Source: Rhinopomastus cyanomelas
Taxonomy: Eukaryota > Chordata > Aves > Bucerotiformes > Rhinopomastidae
Assembly (NCBI GenBank): GCA_013400115.1
Contig: VXBP01010397.1
Location: forward strand, 1,024,620 to 1,088,619
Direction: 5' to 3'
Length of the DNA stretch: 64,000 nt
This document shows, piece by piece, positions 12,192 to 24,800 of this stretch (its first letter is position 1; each line of letters opens with the position of its first letter). The notes beneath the pieces were generated by a model. That model searched no databases. It was not told the DNA's origin and saw nothing but the letters and a program-made list of their open reading frames with translations. Position numbers and translations under genes: made by a program.

Positions 12192-13045
12192 AGGAGGCTG
12201 CTCCGGCAGCCCACCGGCATCATCCGTCCCGCCGCCAAGCCCCACTCCTGCCCCCCACCCTTGCCCCCGGCGCCGCCCGAGGGGCCACCCCGCACAGCTG
12301 CCTCTGGGCCCCCTTCCCCGCACCCCCCCGGGATCTCTCCTTAGGCTTCCAAAGGCTCGCTCTGCTTTCGCAGCTTTGCAGCAGCAACGCCGGCATCAGG
12401 ATCAGGTCCGGGCCGGAGTGTGGCAGGGTGGGGACAGGCAGGAGGCTGTGGGGGGAGCAGGTGGTGGCCTGGGCCAGCTCTCCAGGAGCCGGACGGTCCC
12501 AGCAGCAGGTTCTGCATCCCCCCGCAACCCCGTCGCTGTGCCGGGCTCGGGACGAGTCCCGGAACTGCCGGTGCCCGGAGCTGGCTCTTCTCCGGGTGTG
12601 TGGCGGCAATGCCAAGGAGGGGAAGAAGAGAAGTGCGGGCTAAGCCCCCTGTTCTCAGCTCGGCTCGGAGCCAGGGTGCTCCCAACCTGCGTCCTGCGTA
12701 CCCCCACCCCCGGCCCAGAGTGGGGCTGGGGCTCTGTGCTCCCCTGGCCCAAGAGACAGCCCCGTAGGGCAGAGAGAGGCAGCGCCCGCTCCCTGCATCA
12801 CGGGGACCCCAGCAGCAGGAGGCTGCGTGGGGCCAGGCTTGTGAGCCGAGAGGGTACCTGTAGGTGGACACAGGAGAGAGGAAGAGGGAGTGAGTGGGAG
12901 AGAGTGGGGAGAGAAGGAGAGGAGCCAGAGAGAGGCCCGGGGGCCAGGGCAGGCAACCCAACCCCTCGCCCCACTGCACCCCCACCCCACCTCATCCATG
13001 TGACTCTTCAGGCGGCTGAAATAAACAGTGGAGCATCACTCTTTC
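12192..13045 (+). terminator. DES 3' UTR and poly(A) signal
   Basis: GC-rich 3' UTR of about 850 bases ending with a consensus AATAAA at 13020-13025. A purine-rich GA/GAG tract lies at about 12864-12938. A long open frame here (12376-13095) is not considered real. Confidence 0.8.
12864..12938 (+). repeat. Purine-rich GA tract in DES 3' UTR
   Basis: A nearly all-purine stretch on the plus strand (repeats of GAGAG, GGGAG and GAAGAGG) inside the DES 3' UTR. Low-complexity sequence of this type can form triplex structures or bind RNA-binding proteins; no function is shown. Confidence 0.6.
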
Positions 13046-15160
13046 CTTCCACCATATCTCTGGGGTGGGGATGGGACCAGGTGGTGGGGAGATGACTTCT
13101 GGGTCTGGGCTGGGGTAGCACAACCCTGAGCTGCTTCTTCCCTAGGCTGCTGGTACCGCAAAAAATTGACTGTCCCTCACACTGAAAGTGCCCTGGAATG
13201 TTTTCCTGCCTGTGGTGGTGGGTTTGATTGTTGCAGTGGGTGAGAGAACTCTGCTGGCACTGGAGACAATGACAACCAAACCCTGAGAGGGTTTGGAGGT
13301 GTTCTAGATAACTGTGCCCTGCCCCATACACCCAGTCTGGCTCTCGGCCCCACAGCTACCCTCTTTCTGTCAGCCCTGCCCCAGACCCACTGGAACCTGC
13401 CTGGAACTTCTGCTGGTCCGCAAGCAGAGCCTCCGTCATCGCAAATCTACCTCCTCCGCAGCACCCCGAAGGCATCAGCTCCACCGCCCCAAGCCTGCCA
13501 CCACCCCAGGCACAACCTCCAGGCTTAATCTGCCATCTACACTGTCTTTACGCTCACAAAGGTTCCCCCTCCTTGTAGTCGGAGAGTGGGGCTTTGGCTT
13601 AGGTTCCTCCACCACAGCGATGAGGGATGCAGCAGGGGAAGAGAGACTGGGTTGCCCTGCCCCAGGGTGTATTGGAGGGTCTACAGCTCCTGCCAGGCAG
13701 CAGAGCCCTGGGCAATGGGATTGACAAGGGTTGTCATTTTAGTGACAAGACAGGCGATGCTGTCAGCAATGAGATGGGACTAGAGGGTCCCTGATGGAGG
13801 CGGTGAACCCCAGTTTTGGCTCCAGTTTCCAGGGTCGGAAAGGTGTCAGATCTCGAGGAGTGTCTCCAGTAGGTGGCCCTGTGACATCGAGGACGGTCCC
13901 CAGGACTGCCTTGGAGAGGGATGACACCTTCCCTGACCGGTCTGGGCTGTGGCCTGCGTCTAGGACAGAACAGGCGAGGAAGAGCGCCCAGATCTCTCGT
14001 GGGTTTCTCCTCCAGCGCCTCATGAGACTCCGGGGCTTACTCAGATGCTCTGCAGCCGGGCTGTGTGTCTAGCAGGGCATCCTTCTCCACTGTGCCCCCG
14101 GTCCACCCAAGCAGGTGAATCCTGGGAACACCTCCAGTGGCTGTTGCTCCACTTATGCTGGCATCCTTGGGCTGGCAGCAACAGGCTGTGGCAAAGCTGC
14201 CGGGGTTGGCCTGTGTCTAGGAAGCAGCGTTGCTGCATCGCTTGTGTCCTGCTCACACAGATTTATAGCCCCTGGCGAGGGTGTCTGGGGCCAGGTGCCG
14301 AGACAGCTGGGAGCTGGGGAAGCCCAGCCTTGCCCGGGGCTGTTGAGGCAGTGTGTGGCACATACAGTCAGTTCCTAGTTGCACATAGTCTGGAGCACAG
14401 CATATGGGAGTTCTCATGGGGCACCCCAAACCTGCTCCAAGCAGGGCTTGAATGCCACGGCTAGTTGGGCACCACACTGCCCAGGGCAGTGAAACAGAGA
14501 GTCAGTGAGAGACATGTGAGGGATTTGTGTGTGTGCAACCTCTCCTCAGGGTGGATTTGGGATGAGCATGGATGCAGGCGTTCTTCCCTCTGCTGCCTGA
14601 TGGGGATGGGGTGAAGGGGCCCAGCAGCTCTGGCTCCTCCCTGGGGTCTCGTGTTGCAGGCAGCGCGAAGGTGTCCTTTGCCTCCACATGCCACTACGGT
14701 CTCACTGTCCTGATCCGGTGACATTGCTGGAGAAGTGGAAGGCGGGGAGGAAGGCTGGGTCCCCCTAGCCTCACTGCTAATATGGAAAGGCACTGGCCCC
14801 TTTCTATCTTTGCAAGTGGAGCTGGGCTGCAGGGCTGGAGCAGTGGGTGCGGAGAGGGGGAGCCAGGCCAAGGAATGTGACATATCAGAGGCAGCTGCCA
14901 CTTCAGGAGAGGGGGCAGAGAGAGTGCAGCTTGCCGGGGGCTGCGTGGGACAGGACGGGCGAAGGGGGGGACACCACGGCCCCACCACTGGGACGGCTCA
15001 GCGAGTGGCCAGGCTCCCGTGGGACTTGCACCCAGGCTGGCGGAGAAGCAGGTGCCGAGACGCAGGGCAGCTAGGGGTCACAGCAGAACATGGAGTGTGG
15101 GTACTGCACAGCACCAGGCACTCGGTGAGCAGTGGCTCCGTGAGCAGCAACACGAGCCCC
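13046..15160. other. Intergenic region between DES and SPEG
   Basis: About 2.1 kb between the DES poly(A) site and the SPEG promoter. No gene was recognised. It is moderately GC-rich, with only frame-shadow ORFs. Confidence 0.5.
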
Positions 15161-15163
15161 CAT

Positions 15164-15173
15164 CTAAAAATAG
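15164..15173 (+). promoter_or_regulatory. MEF2 site in the SPEG promoter
   Basis: CTAAAAATAG is a perfect match to the MEF2 consensus YTA(A/T)4TAR. It lies 224 bases before the SPEG start codon and could also act as the TATA-like element, placing transcription start near 15195-15205. This agrees with striated-muscle expression of long SPEG. Function is inferred. Confidence 0.6.
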
Positions 15174-15396
15174 CCCCTCGCTTGCCCACGGCACCGCGAC
15201 CTTTGGGGCTGTTGCCGACGGGGGTAGGCACTGAACCGGACAGCACCTGGACTGGGGGGTTGCTCCTCTGCCCCGGCACCTCTGGCAGGCTCCCAGCACC
15301 CCCAGGCTGCAGGGGTGAAGACAGGGGGAAGAAAAGCACGGTGCTACTGGCTTGGGGTGGTGGGGATCACGGGCGTGGGTGGGGGGCCTGCAGACC

Positions 15397-15805
15397 ATGC
15401 ACCGAGCACAGGGACGTGGAGGCTTGAATAGGGCTGGTGGGGAGCCCCGGGTGGCCCCGCCGAGCCCCGGCATCCCCCCAAAGCGTGCCAAGGTCACAGC
15501 TGAACCAAGGGTGCCTGAGGAGGGTCCAGTTCGGCTGACAGCACCGGCTTTTGCGCGGAAGCTGAAGAATGCGGCGATTGGCACTGGCTGCGACATCCGG
15601 CTGCGGGTGGTGGTGGTGGGCAACCCTCAGCCCAGCCTCCGCTGGTACCGAAACAATGAGCTGCTGACCCCAAGCGAGGATGAGTATGGGACCCTCTGGA
15701 TAAGAGACAGCAAGAAGGAGGATGCTGGCGTCTACACCTGCATTGCTGAGAACGAGCAGGGAGAGGCCATGACCAGCGCAGTGCTGGCCATCATTGACAT
15801 GGAAG
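15397..15805 (+). other. SPEG: SPEG exon 1: N-terminus and Ig1
   Basis: Encodes 136 residues ending in phase 1. A proline-rich start (PPSPGIPPKRAKV) is followed by an I-set Ig domain with the usual Trp (SLRWYRNNE) and DAGVYTC motif. The strand-B Cys position reads IGTGCDIRLRV. The donor is GAAG|GTAAGA. It splices to 27471 across an 11.7 kb intron, completing a GAC codon. Confidence 0.93.
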
Positions 15806-18800
15806 GTAAGAGTGGCATGGTCGTGGGAACAGGTCTGCAGAGAGCGGGCGCGGTGCTTTGCAGGATCCCATCACAGTGCATGCCTGGGGCCAGCCAAGGC
15901 TGGGCTTTGCTGTGCCTGCCCTGCTGCAGACTGAGGCGACCAGTTCCAGCAGCACTGGAATGGCTCTTCAGCCTGGAGCAAGCATGTGGCTGCAGTACCC
16001 ACTTCCAGGCCAGGCAGGGTGCCAGGGCCTGGGCACGGAGGTGTCAGGAGCATGTGATGCTAAGCCTGATCTGGGCAGGAGGAGAGAGAGAGAGATGTGG
16101 CCTGGGTGCATGGCATTGGCTGTGCCACCCTTGGCAGCCACCAGCAGGCTCCCTGGGCACCAGCTGCCTGCAAGCAGCTCCGCCTGTGGCATCACCACCA
16201 CAGAGGTACCAGGCTCTGGGGTCGCCGCTGGAAGAACTGGGGCCCCTCCAGCGGTGAGGCCGGGGGAGGAGTCGATGGCTTCTGCAAGACGGACTGCCGA
16301 GTGGGCAGAGCCTGCAGTGGGTGGGGCTGGTGGGAATCAGGAGGGGTGGGTAGGGCGCTGCTGGTGCCCGCAGCCCGCGGGCAGCCCCTCCGCTGATCAC
16401 CCGCTCGGGTACGGAGGGGGTCGCTCTGAGCTCTGACGCGGGTGGTCTCACTTGACCAGGGGCCGGGCAGACTGGGGGCTCAGCCTCCTCTGCGTGCGGA
16501 TCGGGGTGTCGGGGAGTGTGTGGTGCTGTCTGCGTGGAGGGAGGCGGTGCTGAGCGCCGAGGTTCCGGGGAAGGGGCAGCACCCAAGACTTTGCAGCATG
16601 GGAGAGGTGCTGGACATGCTGCTCCTCGAGGTGGAGCCTGGGTGATGGGGCAGCCAGGAAAGGAGGTTTTGCAGTGCTGAAGAGGAGCATTGGACGGATT
16701 GCTTTGTAGGGGCTGCAGAGGCGGCATTTAGAGGATGGAAGAAGGTGTATGCGTTGCCCTGGGCCTGGGGTGGGGGTCTAGGGGACCAGAAGGGTATGCA
16801 GGATGGGTCCTGCCCTGCAGTGAGTCTGTGTGGGGTCACTGTACCTTCGGGGACAGTAGCACTGCGTGGTCAGATGGATGATGCTGTGTGTGCAGGGTGG
16901 GAGCTGTGCCCGGCCCCACGGGCAGGAGTAATCCGTCCTGAGGTGGGGGTCACACTGTTCTCACACTTGGATGTGCAGCTGTAGCTCCCCCTGGCACTGC
17001 TGCCTCCGGTCCCCCGCCTCTGACAAGCTGCACAGCATCACTAGATTTCCCCAGGTGCCTGTTCCCATTGTGCTGGTGCACTTGTCCCTGCTCCCAAATT
17101 CCCAGATGCCGGCTCTTACCACTGCCTTTTTGGAGCAGCCAAGGGAGGGACAGAGCAGCCAGGATTGCCTAATGCCCAGGGTGAATGTCACCCTGCCCTG
17201 AGCACTCCTCCAGCGTGGCATTGCCTGTGGGTACACTGCCATTGAACAAACAGATGCCAGAAAAGCCAGCCCAGGGGCAGAGATGCCTCTGGAGCCGTGC
17301 AGGCAGCTGGATGAGGAGCGCGACACCGCTCTGTGTGGCTTTGCCCCTGCCCTGAGACAGAATGGTCTCTGCTGTGTGCAGCAGCAGTGCCCAGGGAGCA
17401 CAACTGCCCACTGGGGGTCAGAGAGGGATGTTGGAGGTCCAGCCCCATTGCCTGGCCTGCTGCAGGGTGCTGGCACTCAGTGTGTTGTTCCCCTGAGACC
17501 ATCTTCTGCATGCTGGCAGCAAAACAGTGGGAAGGGTCATTGTATGAAATGGAGGACGCACACCACTGCTCTGTACCTGCCTGCCTGACACCCTGTAAGA
17601 ATCACAGAATCATCATGGCTGGAAAGGACCTCCAGGGTCATCGAGTCCAACCTTTATCCTAGTATCTAACCGCTAGACCATATCCCTAAGCGCCGTGTCC
17701 ACTCATTCCTTAAACACCTCCAGGGATGGTGACATCACCACCTCCCTGGGCAATCTATTCCAGTACCTAAGCACCCTCTCAGTAAAGAATTTCCTTCTAA
17801 CATCCAATGTAAACCTCCCCTGACACAAGGTGGGCCTTGGCTCATGGGCCTCCAGCACAGAGGTCCTGGCTGCTTAGGATCTTTCCATGTGTCCTGTGCA
17901 GACCACGCATCATTTCTGGGGACCATGGAAGTTCTACTGGCAGCTGTGCAGTCCCTGTGCTGGGCACAAACACTCCCTCTTTGTTCCATCGTGGGCCCTG
18001 TGAGGTGAATGGTTAGGCAGCTGGGATCAAGGGGGATGTGTGCAATGTCTCCAAGGAGGATGAGGTCTTTTTCTGAGCTTGGGAGTTGTTGGGGTGACCT
18101 TGTTCCCTTCACCTCTGCTGAGTCTCCAGTGTACATGGAGCTCAGTCCTCCACCTTGTCTTCCTGGCATGTGGACCAGACTGTGGCTGTCTGCAGAGCCA
18201 GCATCAGCTCTCCCCAAGATGGCTCAGGTCACTGCTGCTGGGATGGAGTTGTTCCGTGCTACCCAGCATTGCACTCAACAGCAGCAGCTCCTCCTGTACC
18301 AGCTCAGCATTCCCCTTTGCTTGCATGAGCTTGATTTAGCTCCTCTAATCTCTTGCCCTGAATCTGTCGCTCCACCCCACTAATGATTTTCTCATGCTCT
18401 TCTCCCAGGTCCCACAAGTGCGTCAGTGCCCGGTGTGGGGAGCAGGGAGCGCATGCGTGGGGCTGGCTGGGCAGAAGGGTGCAGGGGCTCCCAGGGGGAC
18501 ACACACTGTCCCTGCTGAGTCCCACTGTATTTTCCCTCTTCTGCTGCAAGTTTTTCATTGTGAACTGGTCCCACAGGCACAAGCAGGGTGTATTAGCCTT
18601 TCTCACACAAACATCAGACTGATCCAGGGACTTCCCAGATCTTGCAGACCCCTCTAGCTAGCCCTGGTCCCCACGGTGGCTCCATTGCCCCCAGGCTCAC
18701 TAAAGCCTGTATCACCTCTCAGCTGCATCCCCCGAATTTTTTCCCCTGGAAATCAGATTAAATCACCCCTTAAGAACCTGAGCTAATCCCCTTTTAGAGC

Positions 18801-21800
18801 CCAGCCCTCTCTTGCCATGCCAATGCTGTCTGATCCTCCCCAATGAGACTGCCTCTTGTTTCAAGGTTGGATGTTCCCATCTTGGGCTCCCGGCTCAGGG
18901 TCTTGCTCCACTTGCCTCCACCTGCACTCAGCAATCAAACTGCCTTGGAACCTTTCCTCTTCCCAGGGAACAGCCTGCACCCATCTGGGTTTGGGGACGG
19001 GGAAAGGAGCAGGAGCTGCCTGTGTGCAGCCCTCCATGGCCCCTTCCTATACCAGTTACATGTAGGACAGGGTAGGCATGCTTTGGTGGCTGGAAGTACC
19101 TGGCAATGGCACCTTGGTGGAGATGGCTGTGCTGACAGTGTCCCTGGTGGCTCAGCACCTTTGGCCATTTATCTTGGTGCCTAAATTTAGTCCCTTATTT
19201 TGCAGTGCTGTGCCTATGTTTACTGCAAACTTCCCCTTGGAGCCCCTACCAGCCATCCCTGCTCAGGACCAAACACAACCTGAGGCCTCTCCCTGCCATG
19301 TCCTCCCTCCTATGGGACTCTGGGGCTGTCTTGATTTTTCCTTCTGTTTCTAGCTGTCCTCCTAGACCCAGCATCTTGGAGAAGCCTGGGATGCAGTAGG
19401 GCTCCAGCCCAGGCTCCCATGCCCCACCACCGGGTGGGCGCCATGTTCAGCAGTACCAGTGTAGAGGTGCTTGGTGAGGCCGACCCCAGCTGCTGGTCTC
19501 AGCTTGTGCAGGGTCAGGTCTCTGGGGTGGGCAATGCAGAGACGATGAGGCTAGCCTAGCCCCTCAGGATATGGGCAGGCAGCGGGCTGGCAGGAGGACT
19601 GGCTTTGTAGCTGCATGTCCCCAAGCATATGCCCTGGGGTGGCACCTGGGTGGCACTGGAGCCAGCCCATAGGCAGCCGCCGGAGATGTGGACTTGCAGC
19701 TCTGCCCCCAGCCACCTGGGCAGGGGAGTGGCACGGTGGCCACGCAAGCCGGGTCCCCATCCTGGGGTACTGCAGACTAGGAAGACTGCTCCACAGTGAG
19801 CGGGGTGGAGGATGCAGCTGTCCAGTCAGTCACCGCCACCCCTGCCCTCTTGCCTGCTGTCAGGGAGTTATTTTTGCCAAGGAATGTGCCGTCCCCTGAG
19901 ATTCTAGCGGGCTGCAGGGCTTGTGTTACAGGCGAGAGGCTGAGACCTGGGTCCATGGGTGGTAAAATTAGTACCACTGCGTGGGGCTTCATGATGGGGC
20001 GACAGCATCTTCCTCTTCCCAGGGCTGCTCAGTGCGGCCTGTGTCCCTCCTGATACCCTGGCACTGTGGCACTGGGAAGGAACTAGATGCCAGCACTCAT
20101 GCTTGCTTTCCCTGCTTGCCCTCTGTGCAGAGTCCCTCAGCTCCAGACAGAGGGGATGCCAGGAGCAGGGCTGGCAGGACAGGAATGAAATGCCTCCTGT
20201 CATCTTACCCTGTGCCCAGGCACACAGAACCAAGGTCACATTGCTGTCTTGCATCCCTGGGTCCTCTGCCTGCAGCAGGCACCATGTATCAGGCATCCTT
20301 CTACTGGTAGCAAGGAGAAATGATGCTGGGGAGAGCACCTGAGTTGTCCCCAGGCCTTGGAGAAGGAGTAACAGCAGAGCATTGCTCTTCCCTAGGGCCA
20401 GAGAACTGCTATGGTGCTGCTCTGCCCCATGATAAGGGCCATCCCACTGCATTTAATTCCCCCTGGGGACAGGCTGAGGCTGCTGTAGACCGTCCCCAGC
20501 AGCTGCAGGAGGTGTGAAGATATGTAAGGTTCATGCCCAGTCCTCCTATCTGAGATAGCTTCACACACCCACTGCCATGAGTTACTCAAACACAGAGGCA
20601 AGGGTGCTGGTGGCTGGGACTGGATGGCTGGTGCCAGGTTAAGTGTGGCAATGCAGGGGCACGATCCTTGCAGAGCTGTCATGGGGGGCCCAAGACACAC
20701 AACAAAACAGTTCTATGTGCAGTGTAATGAACGCTGCGTTTTGAGCTAGTGTTTGTTTTGCTTGTGGACGGGGTGTGTCCATCAGGCAAAGCTGGAACTG
20801 GGTGGCAATGGGGCCACCTGCTCTGGCCCCTTGTCCCTACCATGGCCACAATGGCCTCTGGATCCTACCCCATGTCCCTTTCCTGCAGAGGAACAAGGCA
20901 GTACCAAGACTGCTCCTGGATTAGGACAGGGCAGAGCAGACTGCTCCTGACCTGGGAGCAGGCTGCTGTAATCTCCCATCAGACACCTTCTGAGGAGACT
21001 CTGTCTTTGCTCCCGTGGGGGGGGATCTGCAGGTGCTCAGGTTACCCCTTGCCTTGGTAATACTGTGTGCTAAGCCCAAGCCTGCCACCCTGATCTTGCT
21101 TTTGCCCCATCTGAGTGTGAAAGAAGGGCACAGGCTATGCAGATCTGTGGGAGGACCACAAGCATGTGCAGCCTAGGTGAGAGCACCTGGCAGGGAGACC
21201 TTGGGTGCAGAGACCCTGGCACACATGTGCCACATAGCCCACTCCTTTACTCTGTCCCCATCTAGGGCTGGGGGAGCCAGCAGAGTGCTCTGGCTCTGGC
21301 AGGAGATTCCCATTGTGCCAGCTCTGGCATTCGTGGGACTTACCTGATGTGCAGGGTCTCCACAGAAACCCTGCAGCATTACTCAGATTGTGGGACTGTC
21401 AGAAATGTTGTATAAACAGCTCCATATTACTGGGTAATTTGCAAGTTATTATAGAGCCTTGAAAGGCCTCGTGTTGGGAGTCATGGGCCGGGAGGGAGAG
21501 CACAGAAAAGCTGCAGGAGCTGCCAAGTGTCATGGGGAGCGTGATGCTGGTGTGCAGCCCTGCGTGGGTCAGCCAGCTCCCCAGGGGACAGGTGAGCAGC
21601 ATGGGGACAAGTGCTGGGTGGAGAGATCTCCAGCAATGTCCCCACAGGTGCTCTGCAGTGGGAGGGTGCAGTGTGGAGAGTCTGTGAGGCTGTCAAATTG
21701 GCAGCCTCTCCAGAAGCCCAGCTCTACTATCCTGCATGGGTCCTGGGACACCCTGAGAGCAGAGTGCACAGTCTGACTGCTTGGGACTGAAGGTTTGCAA

Positions 21801-24800
21801 GGGAGGGTCCAGCAAGTGCTGGACCAAGGTTTGCTCTGGAGGACTATGCCCCTGTTAGCTCTAGTTCATATGCAGGTGGGTCAGCAGCACTGTCACTCAC
21901 ACCCTTGTTTGGGTCAAGGGACCTTTCTGGATCACTGGATGGCTGGAGGATGTAGGGTACTGAGTGGAGGCTGGCAGAGCGCTGGTGAGCCTGAATCTCA
22001 TCTTGGCAGTACCATGCCACACGTACAGGACTGTGGCAGCAATGGCAGTGGAGCTGCCCTCTTCAGGGGTGCTTTGAGGGCAGCACATGGAAAGCAGTTG
22101 TATGAGAAGAGCAGCCCCTGTCCTGGGCAATGGGGCAGGACGGGCAAATGGCAGGGAGCCGCAGTAGAGCTGCATTGCTGGGCAGGGGGCTTGGAGTCCA
22201 GCATGCTGTGTAGCCAAGGCAAGCAGTGGGGACGGCGTCTGTCCGCCCCAGCCGCTTTTCCCCACGCCCTGCCGCTGCCCTCGCACCCTGCCACCTGTGC
22301 TCTGCCTGTCCCCCGCCGCTGTCACAGTGTGCCGGGGCTGGCAGGGAGGCGGAGGCGGAGGCAAGCGGGGGAAGGATGGAGGGAGGAGCACTCTAGTGAT
22401 GCTTCATGCTCACAGCTCCAACCCTCCCGAGAGCCCAACCTGGCGAGCCCCTTCCCCGCCCCCCCTCCGCCGTCCCCGGCTGCCGGTGGTGGAGGATGCT
22501 CGGAGCATCGCTTGCCCCCGCGGGGTGCTAAGAGCAGGGACCCCGCCGGAACCGGGCTGGCGTCCTGCCGGGCCTGAGGCAGTGCGACCGGGCTCTGCAG
22601 AAGCATGAAGAAGATCTGGGTGAAGAAGCGTTTCCAGGTAAGGGCTCCGTCCTGCCGTGCTGGCGGGTTGCCGGGCGGAGGAGGAGGTGGCAGTGCCGGG
22701 AGCGGGAGCGCATCAGCATGGGAATGGCATTGGGGAAGGAGATGGATGGGGATGGATGAGGAGGTCCCTCCGGCCTTGACGCTACCGCCTCGGGGCTCTC
22801 CAGGGCTTTGCCCATCACCAGCTCCAGCGCTGCTTGCAGGGCCGCCAGCTGCCAGCCGGGCAGAAGGGGCAGAGGGCAGGTGCTCAGCACCGCCTATGCC
22901 AGCAGCCGGGCTGTGACCCACGCCGGGGGCTTCATAGCACGCCGCCCTCTCCCCTGTGTGCCTCGCGGAGTCGGGGAGGCAAATGGAGGCTCCTTCATGG
23001 TTTCTCCCAGCCCCGCTGCCGGTGGTCAGGGAGCTGGAGACGAAGCTTTGCCTGCGTCATCCCCTCCGCGTCAGGAGCATGCCTGGCACCCGCGGCAGTC
23101 CTCCACCGCCCAGAGAGGGACAAGGACGTCACTTGGCCTCAGCAGGAGGGTGGCAGATGTTGGGGGCTTCCTGGAAGGATGCCCCCAAGATCCCTTAGGA
23201 TGCACAAACCCACCATGCTGTCCCACAGCTTCCCTGCTGTCACCCTGCCTGCTGGCCCAGCAGGGGCTGGGGAGGGGTTCTCACCCACAGCGCTTTCCAT
23301 GGGATGTGGGATGCACCGGGGGGATGCTGAATGCCAAGCATGGAGGGTGCTGTTCCCTCTGGGGCAGGTGTGTGGCACTGCCTGGCTGCCCCACCTGGCT
23401 TGCCCACACAGTGGGGCAGGGTCCTGCACTGCTCGCAGAGCATGAGATTATCAGGGCACCCAAAGCATCTGTCCCTCTGCTCTCGGCAAGCCGCCCACTG
23501 CCTCACGGCTTCACTCCATCCATGCTCCCTGCTTATCTGCCTCACGCCAGTGGCACCGGTGTCTTGTGGTGTTGTGCTCCATATGCCAGGCAGTGGCAGT
23601 CTGCGAGTGCTGTGCTCCATGGTCTCAATAGCCCCTTCTCCCCGTTGACTCCCCTTGGCTCCATGGCTGTGCTTGGGCTGTGGATCTGTCCTGTCACAGG
23701 AGGAGGAAGGCAGTGCTAGGTCTCGCTTGGCTGTCCCATGGAGCAGGTCTGAAGCTGGGTGCTGATCCCAGCCAGCCCTTGTCCCAAACCCAGGCTGGGT
23801 GGGTACAGAGTAGGCTTCTGGGGTTCCCCTACTCTTTTTCCCAGGGTGCAAATGAAATCCCAGACAGGGAGCACACCCCTCACTGTCCAGCTGACCCTTT
23901 CACTCAGGACCTGGCCCCACAGTGAGCCCCAAGCTGCTCCTGCCCCTTTTCCACCTCCTGGCTTGAGGGTGACCCTGCATCACCCAGTGCTCACTCTCTG
24001 ATGAGCTGTGGGAGGGTGCTGCACTCAAGGGTGATCCAAGCTATGGAGTGTCTGATCCCACTGAGACCTGTTGCAGGAAGGGAGGGGGCTCAGCCACCCT
24101 GTAGCTCTGGGCGATGGAGCCCACTGGGTACAGTCACCCAGGCCCACTGGGTGCAGTCACCATATCTGATGGGGAGCTGGTGGCGCCTGTCCCTGGGGAA
24201 GCCACAAGAGTACCCGATAATGGCACTCAATTGCATTTTCATTTTTTAATGGGGGAATTATCTGCCGATGGTGCAGTTAATCACTCATCCATCTTTCCCT
24301 GGCCTGGAAGATGGGCTGCCAGCCAGAACCAGCACAGTCAGCCCAGAAGGGGAGGTGAAGCCTGGCTCAGCTTGAATACAAATGTGTCTCGTGCAGCTGC
24401 TGCCCTCCGGCCAGCACCACATGTAGGCAGGGGGGCTGGTGGGAGCCTCAAGTGCTGCTTGTGAGCAGGGGCTGCAGTGGCAGCCACTTTAGGGCACACA
24501 AAATCAGCCTGTTGACTTTCCAAGGGCAACTAACTGCTGGCCATGCTTGATTGCTTCTTCCTGGGGGCTTGCTGTCAGTCTATGCCCCTGCTTGGGAGCT
24601 GTGGGAAAGCAGGAGGGTATGGCAGAGCAAAGGGGCTTCAAGAAAGCTGGGCATTCAGTCCTGGGCTCCATGCTGGGGAGACAGGGCGTTGGGCATCAGT
24701 GTCCTAGGGAGACCCCATTACCCAGACTGACTGGGAAGGTGGCTCAGTCCTGGCAGCCCATCTCTGCTGTCTGCACACTGCATCCCCACCCCTGCCTGCC

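Noticed and set aside
12376..13095. 239-codon open frame downstream of DES
   Set aside because: It lies in the DES 3' UTR and crosses the poly(A) signal. Composition is low-complexity and there is no family match.
14735..15427. 230-codon open frame across the SPEG promoter
   Set aside because: It is in a different frame from SPEG exon 1 and covers the MEF2 promoter region. No similarity was recognised.
22808..23719. 303-codon open frame in SPEG intron 1
   Set aside because: It begins after the alternative exon 1b donor, has no domain and no splice support.
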